Source: PFJX01 sp964466195
GTDB lineage: Bacteria; Pseudomonadota; Gammaproteobacteria; Burkholderiales; Thiobacillaceae
Assembly: GCA_964466195.1 (NCBI GenBank)
Contig: CAYXMQ010000014.1
Coordinates: 1 to 64,000 of the forward strand
DNA length: 64,000 bases
Reading direction: 5' to 3'
Below, in pieces: positions 9,821-19,400 of this stretch; the stretch's first letter is position 1, and every line of letters starts with the position of its first letter. Position numbers and translations under genes: made by a program. The notes under the pieces were generated by a model. That model was given only the letters and a program-made list of their open reading frames with translations. It was not told the origin of the DNA and ran no database searches.

Positions 9821-9905
9821 GCCCCGATGGCGGAATCGGTAGACGCACGGGATTCAAAATCCCGCGCCGCAAGGCGTGCCAGTTCGAGTCTGGCTCGGGG
9901 CACCA
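9821..9905 (+). tRNA. tRNA-Leu (anticodon CAA)
   Basis: Acceptor stem GCCCCGA (9821-9827) pairs with TCGGGGC (9895-9901), followed by discriminator A and an encoded CCA (9903-9905). The anticodon stem CGGGA/TCCCG (9848-9852 and 9860-9864) closes the loop TTCAAAA with anticodon CAA at 9855-9857, reading UUG codons. A long variable arm and the TTCGAGT T-loop are present, as expected for a class II leucine tRNA. An accessory block begins just downstream, and tRNA-Leu genes are common integration sites. Confidence 0.97.
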
Positions 9906-9940
9906 ACAAGCACTCCAACACAGTCCATAGCAGTCCACCA

Positions 9941-9964
9941 AACCCGCCTAAGTGCGGGTTTTTT
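9941..9964 (+). terminator. Rho-independent terminator after tRNA-Leu
   Basis: Seven-pair perfect stem AACCCGC/GCGGGTT (9941-9947 and 9954-9960), a 6-base loop, then a run of six T counting the arm end. It lies 36 bases after the tRNA. Confidence 0.85.
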
Positions 9965-10053
9965 AATGCTTTTTCCGGCGTGGGCTAGTGTTGTCCGACA
10001 TCAATGGCTATTGCTCTTAGAACCGACCGATCAACCAAAAGGCTTTCAGCTTG

Positions 10054-10635
10054 CTAGCTGCTACCGTCGTTAGCGGGCGAACCGCATGCCGGTAACGCGA
10101 TGCGGTAACGCACAAAGCCGCATGGGGCTTGGCCTCGCGGGCCATCGTGGCGGCTGTTATCGCTGGTTTTGATACCCACACGCTGTTGCGCGGGGTCAAG
10201 GTAAGTGGGGAGTGAATAGCGGGTGAAAAGCACAGAAGTGAAGTCCGCCTTTGCTTCATGGCGGGCAGATCGTCGGCCAATCCGACCAGTCACCGTCACC
10301 ACATTGCGGCCGTTCGCCAATGACTGTTTCCTTGATCGTCGGCTGGCACTTGACTTATCCGGCCAAACCACCAACGGCATACGCGCCTCGTAGATTTTCC
10401 AATCTGGGCCATCGTCTGCACGCCATTCAGTGAATTCAATCACCTTCATGGAATGGCCAGGTGGCGGCAAGAAGTGATCCAACAGCTTGTTGGTCAAGTC
10501 TTCATGGTGGCTGGTGACGATCACCTGATGGCGATATTCGTCGCTTTCGCAGTAGGCTAACTGCCTCAGCAAGGTGGCAGCGGGAGTCAACTGGCCCATA
10601 TCCAAGGCGGTGGTGAAATCGTTGAAGGCCATCAT
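10054..10635 (-). pseudogene. C-terminal stub of an SMC/ABC-type ATPase (probable remnant)
   Basis: An open frame of 193 codons, starting at an ATG that overlaps the RhuM stop by ATGA. Residues about 5-85 look like the very end of an SMC/ABC-like ATPase: LLRQLAYCESDEYRHQVIVTSHHEDLTNKLLDHFLPPPGH carries the switch (H-loop) His in TSHHED, followed by a family-like tail (KVIEFTEWRADDGPDWKIYEA). Everything needed for ATP binding (Walker A, signature, Walker B) is absent, and the last 100 residues read like translated non-coding DNA. I take it for the leftover of a deleted ATPase gene joined to RhuM by recombination; expression of a small protein cannot be excluded. Confidence 0.55.
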
Positions 10636-11669
10636 TTCTTCCGAGGCTTGGGCAGTGCCTTGGCGGCATCCTCCAATGCCCTCACATTGACCTCGGCGCC
10701 TTCCGCCTCCAACAGCGCACGCCGTCGGGCGGTGAATGCTTCGTATTGGGCTTCGGCCTGGGCATCGGCTTCCTTTTTGGATACCCGACCCGCGCCATTC
10801 AGTACGTCGCGCTCGTTGAACGCAAGGAAGGCATCGAGCTTTTCCGCCCAGTCTTTCAGAAACACCTCCTTGCGGCGGCGCGCCTGATCCTCCGCGAAGT
10901 CCAGCCACATCGTCACGATGCGGTTGAGTTCGCCGATTTCCGGCTCGTGAAGATAGTTCTTGGCCACGGTCACGTCCGCCTTCTGCACGCTGCCGGATTT
11001 CCATGTCGTCAGCCCCATGTTCGGCTGGCTGCTGTCGGCGCGCTCGGCGATCAGTTCAGCGGCGGTCTTGCCGGTGACGGCGAAGTGCAGCTTGTTCTGG
11101 ATGAAGCGGAAGAACCGGGTGGTTTCCGGCAGCGAAGGCGCGTAATCGGCCGCCATGGCAAAGATCTCGCGCACCCGCAGGTACATCCGCCGCTCGCTGG
11201 CGCGGATGTCGCGGATACGCTCCAGCAACTCGTCGAAACGATCCGGCACGGCCGAACCGGCGGCAGGCGGGTTCTTCAGGCGTTCGTCATCCAACGCAAA
11301 GCCCTTGACCAGATACTCCCGCAGCCGTTCGGTCGCCCAGCGGCGAAACTGGGTGCCGCGAGAGGAACGGACCCGGTAACCGACCGCCAGGATGGCGTCT
11401 AGGTTGTAGAAGGCCACCCGGTAGTTCTTGCCGTCGGCGGCAGTTGTCAACCAATGGTTGACAACTGAATCCAGGACCAACTCGCCCTCGGCAAAGATGG
11501 CCTTGAGGTGCTTGGCGATGTTCTGCTTGCTGGTCTGGAACAGCTCGGCCATACCTGCCTGGGGTAACCAAAGGGTGTCGGTCACGAATCGACATTCCAC
11601 TCGGGTGCGGCCATCCTCGGTTTCGTAGAGCAGGAATTCGCCGGGTTGGGGTGCTTGGAGTGCGGTCAT
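10632..11669 (-). CDS. RhuM family protein
   Basis: A 345-residue protein with the RhuM pattern: an N-terminal winged-helix-like part (FVTDTLWLPQAGMAELFQTSKQNIAKHLKAIFAEGEL), the family core YRVAFYNLDAILAVGYRVRSSRGTQFRRWATERLREYLVKGFALDDERL, then a long helical C-terminal half. RhuM was named from a Salmonella pathogenicity island and its biochemical role is unknown; homologues are frequent in mobile and restriction/defence loci. The ATG at 11669 overlaps the stop of the OLD nuclease gene (ATGA), so the two are translationally coupled; a longer frame to 11690 would overlap further. The stub gene follows, also by ATGA overlap. Confidence 0.85.
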   Translation of the reverse strand: MTALQAPQPGEFLLYETEDGRTRVECRFVTDTLWLPQAGMAELFQTSKQNIAKHLKAIFAEGELVLDSVVNHWLTTAADGKNYRVAFYNLDAILAVGYRVRSSRGTQFRRWATERLREYLVKGFALDDERLKNPPAAGSAVPDRFDELLERIRDIRASERRMYLRVREIFAMAADYAPSLPETTRFFRFIQNKLHFAVTGKTAAELIAERADSSQPNMGLTTWKSGSVQKADVTVAKNYLHEPEIGELNRIVTMWLDFAEDQARRRKEVFLKDWAEKLDAFLAFNERDVLNGAGRVSKKEADAQAEAQYEAFTARRRALLEAEGAEVNVRALEDAAKALPKPRKK

Positions 11670-13387
11670 ATCAGCGCCAAGGCCTCGCAAAATCTGCTTC
11701 TCAACTCCGAAAGCCTTGCCTCATCAATGCCACCTTTTTCAAGTTCCCGAAGCATCTGAACAGGTTTCTGGTCACTGCGGCCCGGTAAAGGTTTACCCAG
11801 AAATGATTCCATATGAGTTGGAATGAACACAGGCGGCGCCAGTCGCTGATTCCTGGTTTCATTCCTAAGCATCTCGTTGACCGCTTTGTGATGCTGCTTG
11901 TCCTGGTCGTCGTCGAGCATCAGCCCAAAAGGAATGCCGAACTGTTCCAGCAGTGCCGTATAGCGATGGAAGTTGAACTTGCCCATTACATCGACCACGG
12001 AGATTCGATGCCGTGACAGTTCATGCCAGTCACGTGCTAGCAGCCAACCGAACAGGGCTTTTTCGGTTGCTCCCTCGACCAGTAATACGCGATCCGCGAA
12101 GAACATCGACGAGCGTTCTGAATCAAGCCAGAGCTGATAACGAAATCGCTCTTCCTGCGTGGCGATCTCTTCATCGGGTTGTGCGGCCTTAAGCAGATCG
12201 CGCGCCTCTTTCTTCTGGTCGTCCACAACACCAGGGTCGTTCACGAAGGACTCGATGCATTTTTTGAACGCAAGCCCCTCTGCAAAGACATCTTGAGCTG
12301 CGGATCGACCGATCTGTCCTAAGGCCGTGACGCCCCCATCTCGCCGCGCACGCACGATCTGGCAAAGATCGTCGGCCACCTTGCCGACGAAGATCGGCGA
12401 ATGGCTAGTGATGATAACCTGCTGCCCATCACCCGATCCCAGCCTGCGCAAGTGATAGGCCATGTTCTCCTGTTGGGCAGGGTGCAGGAAGGCTTCAGGT
12501 TCTTCGAAGAGGATCAGCGTGAAATCCGGATCGAACTCCTTCTTGTCACTCTTCTTGACCTCGGCAAACGATGGCGCAAGCTTGATCAACTCATACAAGA
12601 ATGAACGCTGAAAACCGTGGCCGTATCGGTCCAGCGCAAACGCAGCCTCCCCTAACATTGCATCTGCAAAAGCGTGTTTGACCAGATTCTTGGTTATGTC
12701 ATCGGGCGACACTGCGTTCACCGACATATCGAAGCGGATGCCCCAGTGGCCGATGGCGTCATTGATCGGTTTAGCGATCTTGGCCAGGAAACCATCTTCA
12801 CCCCGCGCCTCATCGTTGAGCTGACCAAAAGCGCTCTCGACAGCCTTGTAGGCGGCACTTTCTGACACCACGCGCTTGAGCATGAAATTCAGCATGTCAC
12901 GCAATGGTGAGGGGCCGGACGTCTTCATCTGATCAGCGGCAGTGGTCAGCGCCGGGATGTAAATAACGCGCCCAACCTTCGCGGTGCCAACATTTTTTGC
13001 CCCGTAAAACAGGCCATCTTCTGGTTCGCCATTGACCAGCGCGTAAATATTGCTCTGATTGGATTTAACTTTGATCTTGGAAACGAAATATCTGCGCACC
13101 GTCAGTATCTGACCAGCCACTCCTTCCTTGTATTTGTCCGCGAGACCCGCCCATTCGTCATCAGTCAGGAAATATGTGAGCTCTACCCATGAATCTTCGG
13201 AGCTTTTTCCGATCTTGGGCACATCGTCACTAGCCCATTTGATGTCTTCGTAGAATGCGCGTAATGCCGCCAGCACATTGCTTTTCCCAGCATTGTTGGC
13301 GCCAACGATCATCGTGTAGTCATGTACTTCGATGTCTGCGTCGATGACAGAACGGAAGTTGTGGATGCGCAAACGGCGTAGCTTCAT
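11666..13387 (-). CDS. OLD-family ATP-dependent nuclease (AAA ATPase plus TOPRIM)
   Basis: A 573-residue protein. Residues 1-45 hold the RecF/OLD N-terminus (LRIHNFRSVIDADIEV) and Walker A GANNAGKS (29-36); LILFEEPEAFLHPAQQ with Walker B EEPE is at 295-298 and the switch His at 329 (ITSHSP). From about residue 430 comes a TOPRIM nuclease domain: LLVEGATEKALF (Glu438) and LMLDDDQD (Asp492-494). This is the plan of OLD/GajA-type nucleases. Gabija would need a UvrD-like GajB next door; here the upstream gene is instead the DUF4011 helicase, 84 bases away. The base composition looks lower in GC than the flanks, suggesting transfer. Probable anti-phage effector. Confidence 0.88.
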   Translation of the reverse strand: MKLRRLRIHNFRSVIDADIEVHDYTMIVGANNAGKSNVLAALRAFYEDIKWASDDVPKIGKSSEDSWVELTYFLTDDEWAGLADKYKEGVAGQILTVRRYFVSKIKVKSNQSNIYALVNGEPEDGLFYGAKNVGTAKVGRVIYIPALTTAADQMKTSGPSPLRDMLNFMLKRVVSESAAYKAVESAFGQLNDEARGEDGFLAKIAKPINDAIGHWGIRFDMSVNAVSPDDITKNLVKHAFADAMLGEAAFALDRYGHGFQRSFLYELIKLAPSFAEVKKSDKKEFDPDFTLILFEEPEAFLHPAQQENMAYHLRRLGSGDGQQVIITSHSPIFVGKVADDLCQIVRARRDGGVTALGQIGRSAAQDVFAEGLAFKKCIESFVNDPGVVDDQKKEARDLLKAAQPDEEIATQEERFRYQLWLDSERSSMFFADRVLLVEGATEKALFGWLLARDWHELSRHRISVVDVMGKFNFHRYTALLEQFGIPFGLMLDDDQDKQHHKAVNEMLRNETRNQRLAPPVFIPTHMESFLGKPLPGRSDQKPVQMLRELEKGGIDEARLSELRSRFCEALALI

Positions 13388-13471
13388 GCTGTAACCTCGT
13401 TTTCTATATGTAAGCCTGTAACAGGGGTTGATCAGAAAGCCAATGTCTGACAGAGCCTGTATGTATGCACA

Positions 13472-16400
13472 TCAGGACGTACCCAGTTCGATCTGCATTG
13501 CCTTCTCAAGCCGACCACGGCTAACCGCCCTGATCTGATGCAGTCCGATTGCCTTCGCCATCGAGGCAATCGCACTTTCCCCCGTTGAACCGGCAGCAAT
13601 CACCATCTTTGCCAGCACAGCCAGTTCTTCCATACAGATTTCGTCCACCGCCCTGTTCGCATCCCCAGCTGCCCGCCGAAACACAACAGGCCCATCCGGG
13701 CTTAGCCACGCCGGCCAATAGAACGTCCCGACATCTTCCTCGGTCGTTTTGAACTGCTTGGCGGCCAGCGCTTCGACCCGCTCCCGTATACGCGAGCCGG
13801 TGCGTTGCCAGCCATGCGCCCTGGCGATGCGGCGGGCGAGGACCGCGTCCAGTACCGGGCCTTCGATCTCGATTACGTGGGCAATCATGCGGGCGAGGTT
13901 CGGTTCGTAGTCTGCGTCGAAAAATGCATCGACATCGATGCCATCCACCACGGACAAGGGGTCGGCTTCGGTGAAGACCGCGCCAGACGTGGGCAGTGCT
14001 TCGGAAACGTTCCTGGCGTAGACCTCGGCGGTTTCCCGGGACTGCGCTTCAACAAGTGGCTGCTCAGGTGAACCGGCGGTGGGTTGACGGCCATCATCCG
14101 GTAGCAATGCGGTTGCGCTTTCCGCCTCGGCGATAGCCTCCTCCACCGCCAGTCGCGCCGCCTCCTTCTCCGCCGCTTCAGCCCGTTCTTCCCGGCTAAC
14201 GTCCAGCAACACGCGCAGTCTGGCGTCCAGTTTCTCCAGGGTGCCGGCGGGATCGATCCACCAGTCCGTCGACCAGACCCGCTGGATTTCCCAGCCCAGG
14301 CCGCGCAGAACGTGTTCGCGCAGTTGGTCGCGGTCGCGGGCGGTGGCGCTGCGGTGGTAGGTGGCGCCGTCGCATTCGATGCCGCTGAGGTAGACGCCGG
14401 GGGCGTCGGGGTGGACGACGGCGAGGTCGATGCGGAAGGCGGAGGCGCCGACTTGGGTGTGCAGTTGCCAGCCTTGGCGGCCGAGGGCGCCGGCGACGCC
14501 TTCTTCGAACGGGCTTTCGTAGTCGCCCTGGCTGCCGTGGCTGGCTTCGGCCAGGGCGCGCGGGCCGCGTTCGGCGAATTCGAGGAAGAGTTTCAGGTCG
14601 CGCACGCCCAGGGCCTGGGTGCGGGCGAGGTCCATCTGTTCCGGCCGCAGGCTGCTGAACACGCGCAGTTCATGGCGGGCGCGGGTGATGGCGACGTTGA
14701 GGCGGCGTTCGCCGCCCTCCCGGTTCATCGGGCCGAAGTTCATCGATACCGCGCCGTGCAGATCCGGGCCGTAGGTGATGGAGAAGTACATGATGTCGCG
14801 CTCGTCGCCCTGGACGCTTTCCAGGTTCTTGACGAATACGGGTTCCAGTTCGGTTTCCGCGAACCAGGGTTCGAGGGCGGGGTCTTTGCGCCGTTCTTCG
14901 TCCAGCAGGTCTTCGATGAGGGCTTGTTGTTCGCCGTTGAAGGTGACCACGCCGATGGTCAGCCTGGATTCGCGGAAGCCGGGGGATTTCAGGCGCGCTA
15001 CCAGGTCGGCAACCAGGGCGTGGGCTTCCGGTTTGTTGATGCGGGCGCCGCCTTTTTCATAGACGCCGGCGACGGGGTGGAAGCTGACGGCGCGGTCTTC
15101 GGTGACCGGCGACGGGAAGGTGACCAGGCCGCCGCCGTAATAGCGGTGGTTGGAGAAGGCGATCAGGCTTTCGTGGCGGCTGCGGTAGTGCCAGGCCAGG
15201 TTCATGGTGGGCAGGTTGGCGCCCAGGCATTCGTCGAGGATGCTTTCCAGGTCGCCTTCCACGTCTTCGTCGTCCAGGTCAGATTCGGCGCGGTCGAAGA
15301 AGTTGGTGGGCGGCAATTGTTTCGGGTCGCCGACCATGACCACCTGTTTGCCCCGTGCGATGGCGCCGACTGCGTCCCATACCGGGATTTGCGAGGCTTC
15401 GTCGAACACCACCACGTCGAAGCGCGAGGCGTCGGCGGCCAGGTATTGAGCGATGGACAAGGGGCTCATCAGCAGGCAGGGCGTGAGGCTGGTCAAGGCC
15501 GTGGGGATGTTGGACATCAGTTCACGCAGCGGCATATGGCGCTTTTTCTTGCTCATCTCGTGGCGCAGGATGCCCCACTCGGAATTGCGCGGCACGCCGT
15601 CCTGTTTCGGCAGGTTGGCGCAGAGGCTGGCGCGTACCCAGGCGCGGGTCAGGTCGGTGAAGCGCTGGTCGAGGGCGCGGAAGTCGGCGATGCGTTTCTC
15701 GTGTTCCGCCGAGACGAAGGCGCGGATGACCGGCTCCTCGTCGACCACGCCGTTCAGCCACCAGCGGCTGTAGTTGGTTTCGAATACGCGGCGCACGCTG
15801 CCCGGTGTTACGGCGCCGGTCTCGATGCCGGCTACCAACGGGGCGAGTCCGAGGCCGGCCGCCTGATCGCCGACTTTGCGCCAGGCGCACCAGGCATGCA
15901 GTCGGTTTTCCGCGCTGACGATGGCGTTACTGCGTTCGATGAGTTGATCGAGCGTCGCTTCGGCGAACTCGGTTTTGCCGGCGTCGGTGAACTGCCCCGC
16001 CGTGGTCAGGCGGTCGAGCGCGGGTTGCAATCCACCCCAGGCGGCGAGATAGCCCGCGCCGGCCTCGGCGATGACGCCGCCCGGTTCCAGCAGCGCATTG
16101 CCGTCGCCGATGAGGCGTTCCAGCGGCGCTTTGATGGCGGCGATGTCCTCGGGGCGGGCGGCCAGGTTGGCGATCACGGCGGCGATGGAGGACTGGAACT
16201 TCAAGGCCTTGTCCAGTTCGTCGGTGCGGGTGTGCAAGCCATTCCAGAGGCCGGCGGTGAGTGGGCTCAACTCAGCCAGACCGGCCAATTTCTGCTCAAC
16301 CTGCGTGCGTAGGCGCAGGTGTTGCAAGTCGGACTGCAAAGCGGCGCCGCAGTCGCCACCGGCCACGGCGGCGTGGTCGCCGGTGAGCGCACCCGATTCC

Positions 16401-19400
16401 CTGATGCCTGCATACGCTTCTTGGAAGCTCAACCCCGCGTCCATGTGCCCGGTGTGCGTGGAAAGTCCCGTCCACACTCCCGTGGTCTCCTCGCCGAGCC
16501 ACGCCAGCTTGGCCAATTCGCCATCCAGCAGGCGCAACAGGCGCATGCGTTCCAGTTCTTTGCATAGGCGTTCGCCGCAATAGCCTTCGGCAATGGGCTC
16601 GAAGTTGTTATCGATCCAGGGCTGCTCGTTGCGCGCGGCGGCCAGCGCCGTCTGCAAGGCTATGGCGCTGTGCACCCACTCGGGCCGGGTTTTCAGGCCG
16701 GCCCAGATGCTTTCGGCGAGCGGGCTGGGATCGAGCGCGGCGATCTCGGCGCGCAAGGCCCGAATCTTGACCAGCGTGGCGAGGTCTTTGCCGACATCCA
16801 GCTCGCCTGCGTTGGCCACCGACGCGGCCACCGTTGCGCCCAGCGTCTTGCCTATCGTGCGTTTACCAAACCAGGATAGCGGCCAGATCGCCTTCTCGGC
16901 CTTGGCCCATTCGCGCTGGAGTTGGTTCACGTTCAACGACTCGACCTGTTCGCTGTATTTGACCGTGAGTTGCTCGGTGGTCCGGTCGAGTTCGTCCAGC
17001 AGGCCCAGGCCCTTGCGTAGGGCTTCGATGACGCCCGGGGGCCAGGGTTGGCCTAGGTGGGCGTAGAGCGCCGCGCGCTGCTGGAGCAATTTCAGCCCCT
17101 GCCGGCCGGTATTGATGACTTCATCCGGCCAAGGCGGCGTGAGTTCGGCGTTGATTGCGCGGTGCTGACTCAGTAATGCCGCGCCTTCGTGCAGCCGCTC
17201 GGCCAAGGTGCGGGCATCGTTACGCAGGACGAAGCGCCAATCCCGGCCGGCGGCCTGGGGGAGCGTCCTGGCCAGTACGGCGATGGCGCCGCGGACACGG
17301 CGATCCAGCGGCGGTTGAGAGAGGACGACGGTTTGCAAGAAATGCCCGGCAGATTGCGTCACCGCCTGCGCCGCCGGCACGATGGCGCAGGCCGCTTCGA
17401 TCAGCCCCTGTTGCCACCTTGGCGCCCATTCGGTATTGCCGATGGCGGCCAGCGGGTTATCGCTGATGCCGGCGTAACCGACCGCCTGGGCATTGACTTC
17501 GAGACGGTCGGCCACGTCGCGCAAGGTTTCCATGGCACGGGTGTCATGGGCATGTGGCGATGGCCAGGACAGCGCCAAGGCGGACACATCGGTCCCCGCC
17601 ACGACGCGACCGATCGCCTCATAAACCGTCATGCCATTGCCGTGGCGGTGATGCAGTCGCTCGACATAGACGTTGAGTTGATCGCGCAACTGTTTCAACC
17701 GCCGCGCTTCAGCACGCCATGCATCCGGGTCGATTTCGCCATGCGCGTTCCAGGCCTTTTCCAGTTGCGCCAGCACATCCAGTTTTCTCGCCTTGCTGGA
17801 ATGCAGTTCCAGGCAGAACTCGCCCAGGCCGACCTCGCGCAGGCGCCGGTAAACCACGTCGAGCGCGGCGATCTTCTCGGACACGAACAGCACCCGCTTG
17901 CGCTCTGCCAGACATTGGGCGATGAGGTTGGAGATGGTTTGGCTTTTGCCGGTGCCGGGCGGGCCGACCAGGACGAAATCCTTGCCGCGCGCCGCCGCCA
18001 TGACTGCGGAAAGCTGCGAGGAATCGGCGGCCAAGGGGCAGAAGGTCTGCTCGGGTGTGTACTCGTGGTCGAGCCGCTTCGGGCTGGGGAAGTCGACGCC
18101 GGCGGGGAAACTCTCGCGCGGCGTGTCGATGAGGTGGCGCACCACCGGGTTCTCGCGCAATTGCTCGGTGCGGTCGGTCAGGTCTTTCCACATCAGGTAC
18201 TTGGCGAAGGAGAACATCGCCAAGGCCACGTCCTCGGAGACCTCCCAGCCAGGGATGTCCTTCACGGCCTGGGACACCGCCTTCCAGATCGCGACCACAT
18301 CCAGACCGGCATCGTCCTTGGGCAATTCGCCTTCGGCCACCCCCAGGTTGAGCTTGAAATCCTGGCGCAGCATTTCGATCAGGGTCGGATTGAAGCGAGG
18401 TTCGTCGTCGTGCAGGGTCAGGCTGAACCCCGAGCGCACGCTTTTCCGGTTCAAGGTCACCGGCACCAGAATCAAGGGGGCGCGATAGCGCTGGCCGGCC
18501 TGAGTTTTACCCTTTTCGTCCCGCGTCCATGAGAGGAAACCAAGAGCCAGGAACAGCGTGTTCGCACCGCCTTCCTGCAGCGTGGTCCGGGCCGCGCGAT
18601 ACAACTCCACCAAGCGACTATCCAACTCGGTTTGCTGGATGGCGACGAAGACCTCGTGCCGGCGCAAGGCCTCGCGGGCATGTTCACGGCGTACATCCTC
18701 GCGTTCGCGCCCTTCATGGATCGCCTGGTTACGCGGGTCAGCGCCGTCCATCAGGTCGGGACGGGACAGCAATTTGAGGGTTCGTCCTTCCGCCAGCAGG
18801 TCTTCGAGCGCGCCGGGGTCGGGCGCTTCCAGTTTCAGCGACTTCTTGCCGCCCTTGAAATTGAGCAAGTTGTTGCGCAGCGACAGGTCGAGCAATTTGC
18901 GTTGCCAGCGTACCAGCCGGTCCTTGGGGTTGAGCGTGGCGGGATCGGGTTCGGCGACCACATCGTCATCCGGCAGATCGGGGGCTTCGTCGAATGACGG
19001 CTCCACGTCTGGCGCGGTCTCGACAGGGCTCGCGGCACTGTGCGCCTCCGCGCTGGCCAGCGGTTTGATGCGTTGCAACCTGGCCCGGCGAATATCCACG
19101 GCCAATTCAAAAGCTTCTTCCTCGTTTTCGGAGACATGCTGCGCCCCGAGTTGCACCGCATAGGAAAAGGTCGGCGCCGGCCGCTGCGTTGCCAGCGTGG
19201 TTTCGAACAGCACCAACTCCTTGAGCTTGATCCGCTTGCGCAATGCCGTGATGTCATCGACCACGGCAGTGGAAAATTCTTCGTTCTTGAGCCAGACCCC
19301 GGCGAAGGCATGGCCCCGGATGAAGACCAGCAGCGGGTTCAGGCCCGCCTGTTCGATGGCCGAGCAGAACAACAGCGCGAGGTCGAGGCAAGTGGCCAAA

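Noticed and set aside
11666..13387. Gabija system
   Set aside because: The OLD protein fits GajA in plan, but no UvrD/PcrA-like GajB is adjacent; the neighbour helicase is the DUF4011 type.
14312..16312. 666-codon plus-strand frame within the giant helicase gene
   Set aside because: Antisense shadow with Gly/Ala/Val-rich unlikely protein; the minus-strand frame holds all helicase motifs.
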